From: an uncultured Spirochaetales bacterium
GTDB lineage: Bacteria > Spirochaetota > Spirochaetia > Sphaerochaetales > Sphaerochaetaceae
Length of the DNA: 27,669 bases
NCBI GenBank assembly: GCA_934276695.1
Contig: CAKQTF010000001.1
Span: 1-27,669, forward strand
Direction: 5' to 3'
Below are positions 6,840 to 13,688 of the stretch, one piece after another. Each line of letters starts with the position of its first letter. The stretch's first letter is position 1. The notes below the pieces were generated by a model. That model had not been told where the DNA came from. It saw only the letters and a program-made list of their open reading frames with translations, and searched no databases. The position numbers and the translations under genes were made by a program.

Positions 6840-8624
6840 TTGGATAGGAATACTATCATTGCAATTGTACTGTCTGTAGTAGTCATAACAGTAGGAATGA
6901 CAATTCAGACGACTTTTTTCACACCTGAATATCCAGAAGTGACAGAGATAGCTGATGCTGTCACAGATGTAAATGAAGTCAGTGAAGTGACAACATCACT
7001 GGCAAAGGCATCCGGAAATACGGGTGATTCATCGCCGTTCAGAATACAGAATGAGAGTCTTGATATTGAGTTCAATCCAGTAGGTGCTACAATATCATCA
7101 ATCAAGACAAGAGAGCACGAGGCAGATGGTGAACCAGCTGAGCTTGTTTTCAAGAGCGATAGTGATATAGACCCTTTTATGCTGTATCTTGGAAATAAGC
7201 AGCAGGCTCTTGATGATTCCTTCTCTTATTCTATTGAGAAGAAGGAGATAGCAAATAAAGGAACAATAACTCAGGTAGCATTCACCAGGGATTATGTTCT
7301 TGAAGATGGCTCTTCTTCTTTCACTGTTGAGAAGAAGTATGCTATTCCTGATAACAATGAATACATGATCCAGCTTGCAGTCACTATCAGGTCTGCTGAT
7401 GGTTCTGCTATTCCTCTTAATTATGATGGATCCATGTACTCACTATCAGTAGGACCTCAGGTAGGTCCTTCTTTCAGTTCTCTAAGCAGGAACTATGACT
7501 ATAGAAGAGTCTATATGAAGAGAACTGATAAGGGTAGCAAGAAGGCTGTATCATTCAGGAATGGATTATTCAGTTCCACAGATGATGTTGAATGGATTGG
7601 TCTTGTTGGAAAGTACTTTGCTATGCTCCTTATTCCAGAAACAGATGGAATAATATCCGGAGTAAGCGCTTCAGAGACTTCTTCTGATGGTATTCCATCA
7701 CAGAAGGATACTGTTTATCTTACAAGGACTGTATCCTCTGCTTCTTCAGTCACAGATGTCTATTCTTTCTATGTAGGTCCTCAGCTTGCAAAGAATCTGA
7801 GGATATATGACAGAAGTGCTGATAATATTTTCGGACTTGAGAACCATAATCTCAAGAAGGCTCTGGATGTAAGCTGGTTAAGCTGGCTTGAGTCAATTCT
7901 CAAGTTCTTCCTCGATATATTCTATAAGGTATGCAGAAACTATGGTGTTGCAATAATTCTTCTCACTGTAATGGTTAAGCTTCTGCTTCAGCCAATAAGC
8001 AAGAAGGGAATGGATTCTACAGCCAAGATGAGTGCGCTTACTCCAAAGATGGAAGAAATAAAGGTACGCTATGCAGATAATCCTGAAGCCCAGAATGCTG
8101 CAATTGCAAAGCTGTATAAGGAAGAAGGCATCAATCCTATGGGATCATGTCTTCCTATGCTCATACAGTTCCCTATATTCATTGCATTGTATGGTCTTCT
8201 TAATAAGAACTTCGAGTTAAGAGGAGCAATGTTCATTCCTAACTGGATTCCGGATCTATCGGTTCCGGATACAGTTGCTGTCCTTCCATTCAATATACCG
8301 CTTCTCGGAAGCCAGATACACCTTCTTCCTATTATATATACTGTATCCATGATCTTCTCTATGAAGATAACACAGAGCGGATCGGCTAATTCACAGCAGC
8401 AGGGAATGATGTCTTTCATGACATATGGAATGCCTATAATATTCTTCTTTATTATGTATAATGCTCCATCAGGACTCCTTGTATACTGGACAGTCACTAA
8501 TGCCATATCGATTGCTCAGCAGCTTATTGTCAATAAGAAAAAGGGCAGTAAGTACCGTGATGAAATCAAGGCAAAGGATGAAGAGAAGAAAGCTAAGAAA
8601 GCAGCTAAGAAGAAAAGAAAATAA
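6840..8624 (+). CDS. yidC: Membrane protein insertase YidC/Oxa1
   Basis: Inner-membrane insertase acting alone or with SecYEG. The 594 residues show an N-terminal membrane anchor (about 5-25), a large periplasmic beta domain (about 60-320) as in diderm bacteria, the amphipathic region around 340-360, and the conserved five-helix core from about 365 to 565 containing NPMGSCLPMLIQFPIFIALY. The groove arginine of E. coli (R366) is lysine here (K380), a conservative change. The C-terminus is a lysine/alanine tail suited to ribosome contact. The start is TTG 6840 behind TTTAGGAG (6825-6832). It lies between rnpA and jag, the standard neighbourhood. Confidence 0.96.
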   Translation: MDRNTIIAIVLSVVVITVGMTIQTTFFTPEYPEVTEIADAVTDVNEVSEVTTSLAKASGNTGDSSPFRIQNESLDIEFNPVGATISSIKTREHEADGEPAELVFKSDSDIDPFMLYLGNKQQALDDSFSYSIEKKEIANKGTITQVAFTRDYVLEDGSSSFTVEKKYAIPDNNEYMIQLAVTIRSADGSAIPLNYDGSMYSLSVGPQVGPSFSSLSRNYDYRRVYMKRTDKGSKKAVSFRNGLFSSTDDVEWIGLVGKYFAMLLIPETDGIISGVSASETSSDGIPSQKDTVYLTRTVSSASSVTDVYSFYVGPQLAKNLRIYDRSADNIFGLENHNLKKALDVSWLSWLESILKFFLDIFYKVCRNYGVAIILLTVMVKLLLQPISKKGMDSTAKMSALTPKMEEIKVRYADNPEAQNAAIAKLYKEEGINPMGSCLPMLIQFPIFIALYGLLNKNFELRGAMFIPNWIPDLSVPDTVAVLPFNIPLLGSQIHLLPIIYTVSMIFSMKITQSGSANSQQQGMMSFMTYGMPIIFFFIMYNAPSGLLVYWTVTNAISIAQQLIVNKKKGSKYRDEIKAKDEEKKAKKAAKKKRK

Positions 8625-8640
8625 GAGGTGAATATATAAT

Positions 8641-9327
8641 ATGTATCGCGATTTTGAAGGTAAGACTGAAGAAGAAGCAAGAGCTAAAGCAATAGATGAA
8701 CTAAGCCTTGATGGAAAGGATTTCAATATAGAGATCATTGAAAACACCAAGAAGGGATTATTCAAGAAGCCATATGTGAAGATCCGTGTTTACTATGGTG
8801 ATGCAGATGATTCCCCAGATGAGGAGATTACAGATTATGCTCCTTCATCACAGTCTCTTGATGCAGAGAATGATAATGAGAAAAAGGTCCTTCTTTTCAT
8901 CGATACCCTGATAGAGAAGATGGGGTATAAGGGTAAAAGCACAATAAATTTCAGAAGGGAAAGCAAGGTCGGAATAACAATTGAGTCTGAAGACAGCTCT
9001 ATACTCATTGGACGGAAAGGAAAGAATCTTGATGCAATTCAGCTTCTTGCAAATGTCTATGCTGGAAATCTTGATCCAGATCTCAAGATTGTCGTTGACA
9101 GTGAGAATTACAGAATGAGGCATGAAGAGCAGATAATACGCTCAGCTTATAAGAGCGCAGAATTTGTTAAGAGGACAGGTAAGTCAAGGCTGCTTGAACC
9201 GATGAATCCTTTTGAAAGGCGCCTTGTACATACAGCACTTAATGATTTTGATGGTGTCGAGACAAAGAGCGAAGGAGATGGACTATATAAGCAGGTAAGG
9301 ATAATTCCTTTTAAAGAGTCAAAATAA
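8641..9327 (+). CDS. jag: RNA-binding protein Jag/KhpB (Jag-N, KH, R3H)
   Basis: A 228-residue RNA-binding protein. In other bacteria KhpB/EloR partners with KhpA and affects cell elongation and division through RNA binding. The Jag-N domain is at 1-55 (EEARAKAIDEL, ending GLFKKPYVKIRVYY), an acidic linker at 55-80, a KH domain with GRKGKNL (124-130), and an R3H domain with R193-x3-H197. Length and domain order are ordinary. The ribosome site GAGGTGA precedes the ATG by eight bases, and the gene follows yidC by 16 bases, so the two are co-transcribed. Confidence 0.93.
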   Translation: MYRDFEGKTEEEARAKAIDELSLDGKDFNIEIIENTKKGLFKKPYVKIRVYYGDADDSPDEEITDYAPSSQSLDAENDNEKKVLLFIDTLIEKMGYKGKSTINFRRESKVGITIESEDSSILIGRKGKNLDAIQLLANVYAGNLDPDLKIVVDSENYRMRHEEQIIRSAYKSAEFVKRTGKSRLLEPMNPFERRLVHTALNDFDGVETKSEGDGLYKQVRIIPFKESK

Positions 9328-9365
9328 CCTTATATTAATTCCTGTCTGGCAATAATCATGCATAT

Positions 9366-9404
9366 TTGACAGCCTGGTTTATTTATATTATATTATTAAT
9401 AATA
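9366..9404 (+). promoter_or_regulatory. perR-rbr promoter with overlapping candidate PerR operator
   Basis: A consensus -35 TTGACA (9366-9371), a 17-base spacer and -10 TATATT (9389-9394) precede perR. A perfect 14-base palindrome TATTATTAATAATA (9391-9404) overlaps the -10 and runs into the start region. Its AT-only composition resembles Per/Fur boxes, which suggests autorepression by the downstream regulator. Binding is inferred. Confidence 0.6.
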
Positions 9405-9423
9405 ATTATCAATAAGGGTTACT

Positions 9424-9831
9424 ATGATAAGGCGTAATACTAAGCAGAAGGAACTTGTTTTGAATGCAATGCGGCAGTACATGGGTCATCCTTCTGCTGA
9501 TAACGTCTACGAGTTAGTCCATAAGGATAATCCATCTGTTTCAAAGGCAACTGTATATAGGAATCTGCAGATACTGTCTGATGAGAATGTCATAAGGAAG
9601 CTTGAGGCAAGCGGTAAGGATGAGGTTCTGTATGATAGGAACGTATCGATGCATTCTCATGCGGTGTGTGTGTCCTGTGGCCGTTTCATAGATGTCGATG
9701 TGCCAGGAGAGAATAGGATAGATAGCAATGCCATTGCTGAAGAGGATGGATTCACTATCATATCCCATGAGATATTATTCAAAGGACTTTGCAGTAAATG
9801 CATGGAAAAGGAGAACAGAAATGGAGCTTAA
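9424..9831 (+). CDS. perR: Peroxide-responsive Fur-family repressor, PerR type
   Basis: A 135-residue winged-helix metalloregulator. The DNA-binding helix is [10 protein letters not shown] (39-48). The regulatory-site ligands of B. subtilis PerR (H37, D85, H91, H93, D104) align with H22, D71, H77, H79 and D90. The aspartate at D90, rather than the glutamate of Fur, is the recognised PerR marker. The structural zinc site is CVSC (82-85) and CSKC (123-126). The ATG 9424 follows AAGGG. The gene overlaps rubrerythrin by 11 bases, so sensor and peroxide-scavenging enzyme form one operon. Function as a peroxide sensor is a strong family inference; Fur-like iron control is the alternative. Confidence 0.85.
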   Translation: MIRRNTKQKELVLNAMRQYMGHPSADNVYELVHKDNPSVSKATVYRNLQILSDENVIRKLEASGKDEVLYDRNVSMHSHAVCVSCGRFIDVDVPGENRIDSNAIAEEDGFTIISHEILFKGLCSKCMEKENRNGA

Positions 9832-10360
9832 GGGATCAAAGACAGAAAAGAATCTTATGACAGCTTTTGCTGGAGAGAGCCAGGCAAGGAATAAGTATAC
9901 TTATTTTGCTTCTAAGGCTAAGAAGGAAGGCTATGAGCAGATTGCTGCTATTTTCCTTGAGACAGCAGAAAATGAAAAAGAGCATGCTAAGCTCTGGTTT
10001 AAGTATCTTGAAGGTGGAGATATCAGATCAACATCTGAGAATCTTAAGGAAGCAGCTGCAGGGGAGAATTACGAATGGACAGATATGTATGCAACATTCG
10101 CAAAGGAAGCTGAAGAGGAAGGATTCACAAAGATTGCCGCTCAGTTCAGAGGAGTGGCTAAAATCGAGGCTGAGCATGAAGCAAGATATCTTGCACTTCT
10201 GAAGAATGTGGAGGATGGTCTTGTTTTCTCAAGGGATGGCGAGCAGATCTGGAAATGCAGAAACTGTGGTCATATCGTAATCGGAAAGAAGGCTCCTGAG
10301 GTATGTCCTGTATGCGCTCATCCTCAGTCATATTTTGAGATTGCGGCTAAGAATTATTGA
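9821..10360 (+). CDS. rbr: Rubrerythrin (NADH/rubredoxin-dependent peroxidase)
   Basis: Non-haem diiron peroxidase of anaerobes, reducing hydrogen peroxide in the cytoplasm. The 179 residues comprise a ferritin-like four-helix domain with E19, E52-x2-H55, an acidic EEE around 98-100 and E116-x2-H119 as iron ligands, then a C-terminal rubredoxin-like domain with CRNCG (146-150) and CPVC (162-165). The start ATG 9821 is preceded by AAGGAG and overlaps perR by 11 bases; the frame is open further upstream but lacks a good start there. A strong terminator follows. Co-operonic perR points to peroxide induction. Confidence 0.95.
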   Translation: MELKGSKTEKNLMTAFAGESQARNKYTYFASKAKKEGYEQIAAIFLETAENEKEHAKLWFKYLEGGDIRSTSENLKEAAAGENYEWTDMYATFAKEAEEEGFTKIAAQFRGVAKIEAEHEARYLALLKNVEDGLVFSRDGEQIWKCRNCGHIVIGKKAPEVCPVCAHPQSYFEIAAKNY

Positions 10361-10380
10361 TTGAAAGAGCTGCGGGAAGA

Positions 10381-10410
10381 AAGCCTATTGCCTCTGCAAT
10401 GGGCTTTTTT
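10381..10410. terminator. Bidirectional rho-independent terminator between rbr and the pfkB-type kinase
   Basis: An 11-base stem AAGCCTATTGC / GCAATGGGCTT with one T-G pair and a CTCT loop is followed by TTTT on the plus strand. On the minus strand the same hairpin is followed by TTTCTT. It separates two convergent genes and should end both transcripts. Confidence 0.85.
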
Positions 10411-10423
10411 AGTGACTTCATGG

Positions 10424-11419
10424 CTATTTCAGGATATTTTCATCAATATAATTCTTCATTGATGGTATCTTTTCTGCCTTAAACTGAGCTCCTAGCTGGT
10501 TTATTATCTCACCAGCGAGATAAGATGCGATCTTTCCTGAGACATCAGTTCCATAACCATTCAGATATCCATAAAGGAATCCAGCTGCATAATTATCACC
10601 AGCGCCTGTTGTGTCAACAGGATGCGATGTCCCATAAAGCGGTATCTCATGCATATTCCCATTGTCAGAGATAACGCTTCCTTTTTTGCCATTCTTCACT
10701 ATGGCAATAGGACATATTCTGCCAAGTGAACGGCAGCACTCATATGTATCATAGTTATCAAGAAGGAATCTGGCTTCCTCATTATTTGCGAATACAATAT
10801 CACAGTATTCTGAAATCAGCTTCAGAAATGTATCCCTGTATCTTCCAACAGCAAATGGGTCAGCAAGATCGAATGCTATCTTCTTTCCGTATTGTCTGCA
10901 TAGATTAAGTACTTTCCTTGTGGCTTTCTGCTGGCTTTCCGTGTCCCACATATAGCCTGTGAAGTAGAATATATCCGCTTTTTTTATGCTTTCTTCTGCA
11001 ATATCGTTTTCAGAGAACAGTCTATTGGCACCTAGGAAAGTATTCATTGTCCGTTCTTTATCTTCAGTAAGGAGAATTATTGAAGTTCCTGTTACAGCAT
11101 CCTTGAATACTGTCTGATCAGTGACACCTGTTTCAGTGAGCTTATCCTTATACATCCTGCCATGCTCATCATTCCCTACTCCGCCTGCGAGTGTAGTGCT
11201 TATTCCAAGCAGGCTTAGAGTTATTGCTGTATTAGGAGCGCTTCCTCCACAGGAATATGATATTTCCCTTTTTCTGGTATAATCAATGATCTCAGCTCTT
11301 TTATCTGCATCAATAAGAAGCATTGTCCCTTTGCTGAGATCTAGGTTTCTCAGATCTTCATCAGTGACATAGCAGAGATAATCAATCAATGGGTTTCCTA
11401 TACTGTATACGGATGGCAT
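10424..11419 (-). CDS. PfkB-family carbohydrate/nucleoside kinase (adenosine-kinase-like)
   Basis: A ribokinase-fold ATP-dependent kinase of 331 residues. Visible are SIGNPLIDYL at the N-terminus, the substrate-side CGGSAPNTA motif (57-65), the GGVGNDEHG stretch (79-87), and the C-terminal PfkB signature DTTGAGDNYAAGF with catalytic D275 in GAGD. The KGTMLLID segment is reminiscent of bacterial adenosine-kinase-like members, but substrate cannot be assigned from sequence; fructose, ribose or nucleosides are possible. No Shine-Dalgarno precedes ATG 11419, and a TATAAT lies seven bases upstream, suggesting a leaderless mRNA. It is the last gene before the convergent terminator. Confidence 0.85.
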   Translation of the reverse strand: MPSVYSIGNPLIDYLCYVTDEDLRNLDLSKGTMLLIDADKRAEIIDYTRKREISYSCGGSAPNTAITLSLLGISTTLAGGVGNDEHGRMYKDKLTETGVTDQTVFKDAVTGTSIILLTEDKERTMNTFLGANRLFSENDIAEESIKKADIFYFTGYMWDTESQQKATRKVLNLCRQYGKKIAFDLADPFAVGRYRDTFLKLISEYCDIVFANNEEARFLLDNYDTYECCRSLGRICPIAIVKNGKKGSVISDNGNMHEIPLYGTSHPVDTTGAGDNYAAGFLYGYLNGYGTDVSGKIASYLAGEIINQLGAQFKAEKIPSMKNYIDENILK

Positions 11420-11425
11420 ATCCTG

Positions 11426-11454
11426 ATTATAGCGTTAAGGAAAACTATGAACAA
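11426..11454 (-). promoter_or_regulatory. Candidate promoter giving a leaderless pfkB-type mRNA
   Basis: On the minus strand TTGTTC (11454-11449) and TATAAT (11431-11426) are 17 bases apart. Six bases separate the -10 from the A of the kinase ATG, so the predicted start site coincides with the start codon. The -35 is weak; the -10 is perfect. Confidence 0.45.
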
Positions 11455-11474
11455 TAATAACCTCAAACACTATA

Positions 11475-11750
11475 TGTGGATTTTTCCCAATTTTTTCACA
11501 TTTTTCCACAACATGTTTCCAAATAGTGGAAAAAGCATTTCAGGTCATAGTCTGATGGCTTTTGAACTAATGTTGTTATGTGATAGTTAATTTTTTATAT
11601 CATAATAAATTAATTTATAATTTAGGTGGTTTTTATTTTATTGTTCATATAGTTTTTTCATATAGTTTTTATAGAAAATAAAAATGTGGAAAAACAAATC
11701 CGGTGCTTATTTTTCCACATTTTTTTCACAATGGTTTATGATTTTTCACA
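11475..11750. repeat. Cluster of DnaA-box-like motifs with helically phased T-tracts
   Basis: This fills most of a 397-base gene-free gap (11420-11816) with no plausible ORF. TTTTCCACA occurs at 11502-11510 (plus), 11685-11693 (minus) and 11711-11719 (plus). One-mismatch relatives are at 11475-11483 (AAATCCACA, minus) and 11525-11533 (TTTTCCACT, minus). TTTTTCACA is at 11492-11500, 11722-11730 and 11742-11750. Several start 10, 11 or 20 bases apart, so boxes and T-tracts fall on one face of the helix. The nonamer is the one found in the dnaA-dnaN gap. A DnaA-titration or control site is plausible; a role as origin or as a curved promoter element for the kinase is possible. Confidence 0.6.
11644..11669 (+). 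repeat. Tandem 13-mer TTCATATAGTTTT x2
   Basis: Two exact, adjacent copies of TTCATATAGTTTT (11644-11656, 11657-11669) lie between the two halves of the DnaA-box-like cluster. They are AT-rich and could be easily unwound. Confidence 0.8.
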
Positions 11751-11816
11751 TTTTTTTAATTAGCTGTATATAAAAGGTTTATCAAAGAGAAATATCATAT
11801 AAATTAACAATCATAT

Positions 11817-12785
11817 CTAGTGGTCTGCCTTCTTATATCCAGAGTCCTTCATAATCTGGTAATTCCTGATATAAGAGAACATCTGTCTGACATTTCCGGG
11901 AAAGTCCATTTCTCTTAGAATATCAAAATCCGAAAAACGGTTTGATATTATGCCTTTTTCGAATTCATATTCATCGATTATCTCTGGGATGTCTTCCATA
12001 TGCTCCTTTAGCGGTGGAATCTCTATATAAAGAGAGTTTATCCTGAAAAGAAGATCCTTTCTTATCTTCCCATTTTCTGTGAGCTTTTCTATATTCTCAT
12101 TGCTTGCTGTTATGAGCCTGAATGATGAATGTGACTGCTTATCAGAGCCTACTGCTTTATAGCAGCCGGAATCCAGGACATCGAGAAGCTGTGCCTGTGT
12201 CTCCAGGTCAAGAGTCTCAATCTCATCAAGGAATATATCTGTTCCATCTGCCATTCCGAATAGTCCCTTTCTTGAGCATGATGCCCCTGTGAATGATCCT
12301 TTTATATGTCCGAATAGCCTGCTTGTCTTCAATGAGCTCTGAAGGTTTGCACAGTTCTCATAAACCATCGCCTTTTTCCTTCCAGAGCAGGAGTGAAGCA
12401 TTTCCGCTGCTCTGTTCTTTCCTGTACCTGTCTCTCCATATATGTAGACAGGCTCATCAGACTTAGCGAATGATATAATCCTCTTCCTGATATCCTGAAG
12501 CTGCTTTGAGCTTCCCGCTAGCAGTTCTTTTCTCTTCAGTCCGTCTTTTATCAGCATATCGATTGCCCTGCTGAGAAGATTATCATCAAGACGCTTTACA
12601 TATACTGTATTGCCACGTCTTACAGTTTCTATCCTGCTTTCATAAGCGCTTTGCAGGCATATAGCTCTCTGACTTATCCCTAGGGATTCCAGTATGCTGT
12701 TGATTTCTTCCTTTTCCCTGCTTTCAATAATCACGATATTGTTGTCTGATTGCCTTGCAGAACTGGATATCATATCCGGCTGCAT
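11817..12785 (-). CDS. Sigma-54-dependent activator-type AAA+ ATPase lacking a DNA-binding domain
   Basis: A bacterial enhancer-binding-protein ATPase that would remodel the sigma-54 RNA polymerase complex. Of 322 residues, about 1-85 form an N-terminal region without clear receiver residues. The AAA+ domain has Walker A GETGTGKN (117-124), a GAFTGA loop in the variant form GSFTGA (163-168), Walker B DIFLDE (183-188), arginines R242 and R248 in RKDLLFRI, and FPGNVRQM (295-302). The protein stops about 20 residues later, with no Fis-type helix-turn-helix. DNA-binding-less activators of this kind are known (Helicobacter FlgR, a chlamydial homologue). Start ATG 12785 has AAGGAT 12 bases upstream. 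No target or sensor kinase is nearby. Confidence 0.8.
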   Translation of the reverse strand: MQPDMISSSARQSDNNIVIIESREKEEINSILESLGISQRAICLQSAYESRIETVRRGNTVYVKRLDDNLLSRAIDMLIKDGLKRKELLAGSSKQLQDIRKRIISFAKSDEPVYIYGETGTGKNRAAEMLHSCSGRKKAMVYENCANLQSSLKTSRLFGHIKGSFTGASCSRKGLFGMADGTDIFLDEIETLDLETQAQLLDVLDSGCYKAVGSDKQSHSSFRLITASNENIEKLTENGKIRKDLLFRINSLYIEIPPLKEHMEDIPEIIDEYEFEKGIISNRFSDFDILREMDFPGNVRQMFSYIRNYQIMKDSGYKKADH

Positions 12786-12947
12786 GATTTCAAAGCATCC
12801 TTTTGGAATGCTGTAAGTTCTTAATCTGCTGTTGATAATAATAGGTCCCCTTTGCTTTTATTATTCCTGGCAGATAAAGTCTCTCATTCATCTGATGTAA
12901 TTCAAAGACATTGATTGGATTTTTCCCATTAATTAGCTGAGTGCAGA

Positions 12948-13688
12948 TTAGTGGTGAAGAATTGACTGGACTACAGCAGAAGCGTAGATGCTTGCTGTCT
13001 CTGCTCTCAGTATATTTGTCTTCAGAAGTATTGGCAAAGCGCCGCTTTCCTCGGCATAATCGCATTCCAGGTCGCTGAATCCTCCCTCTGGCCCTATGAA
13101 TAATGAGACCTCTGATCCAATGCTGCATCCGGCAAGGGCTTCAAACAGATCTGTAGTACGCGTTCTGCTGCTCTGATGAAGGATCAGTTTGATTCCTTCT
13201 GCACTGTCGATGGCCTCTTTGAATCCAATGGGACCTTTTAGTTCAGGTGTTTTTCCTCCTGATTGCTGGACAGCCTCTTTGAGTATTGTCCTCAGTCTTT
13301 CTTCCTGATGCTGGCTGAAGATTCTTTCCTGTACGAATTCAGTTTGCATGAGAGTTATCGAAGTGACTCCGATTTCTGTCAGAGCCCTTACGACTGTCTC
13401 GTTCTTCTTTCCCTTAAGCATTGAGATGTATGCATTGATTTCCGAGAACTGTCCATTGTAAGAGGAAAGCGAGTCAAGAAGGGTAGTCTCCGGTGTGTCT
13501 GTAGGCTTTAGCTGAAGGGTGCTATCATCCAGAATGACTGCCTCAAAGAAACAATCATTCCTGTCTTTTGCTGTGAATGCTGTTCCCGGAGCTAATCTGA
13601 GGACTTTTGATAGGTAATTACGCTCTTTTGCCTTAAGAGAGTAAAGCATGGAGCTATCAGGGGTTGAATCAAGCAGGAATACCCTCAT
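12948..13688 (-). CDS. rsmE: 16S rRNA (uracil1498-N3)-methyltransferase RsmE
   Basis: SAM-dependent SPOUT methyltransferase modifying U1498 of 16S rRNA. The 246 residues contain an N-terminal PUA-like domain (1-70, including HYL-like RNYLSKVLRL), then the trefoil-knot domain with KKNETVVRALTEIGV (94-108), the SAM-loop GPEGGF (199-204) and the knot signature LKTNILRAETASIYA (222-236). It begins inside the stop of the S41 protease gene (4-base ATGA overlap), so the two are coupled. A 162-base gap follows before the sigma-54 activator, in which I see no convincing gene. Confidence 0.93.
   Translation of the reverse strand: MRVFLLDSTPDSSMLYSLKAKERNYLSKVLRLAPGTAFTAKDRNDCFFEAVILDDSTLQLKPTDTPETTLLDSLSSYNGQFSEINAYISMLKGKKNETVVRALTEIGVTSITLMQTEFVQERIFSQHQEERLRTILKEAVQQSGGKTPELKGPIGFKEAIDSAEGIKLILHQSSRTRTTDLFEALAGCSIGSEVSLFIGPEGGFSDLECDYAEESGALPILLKTNILRAETASIYASAVVQSILHH

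Noticed and set aside
8069..8506. A 145-codon minus-strand open frame.
   Set aside because: It is antisense to the conserved insertase core of yidC.
9728..9820. Longer rubrerythrin start upstream in the same frame.
   Set aside because: It would add 31 residues read from within perR with no ribosome site; ATG 9821 has AAGGAG and the standard rubrerythrin N-terminus.
12786..12947. Open frame on the minus strand after rsmE that could encode a 33-residue peptide (MNERLYLPG...) ending four bases before the sigma-54 activator.
   Set aside because: It is short, has no good ribosome site or known motif, and most of its open frame lies over rsmE in another frame. A chance ORF is likelier, although the close spacing to the next start is noted.
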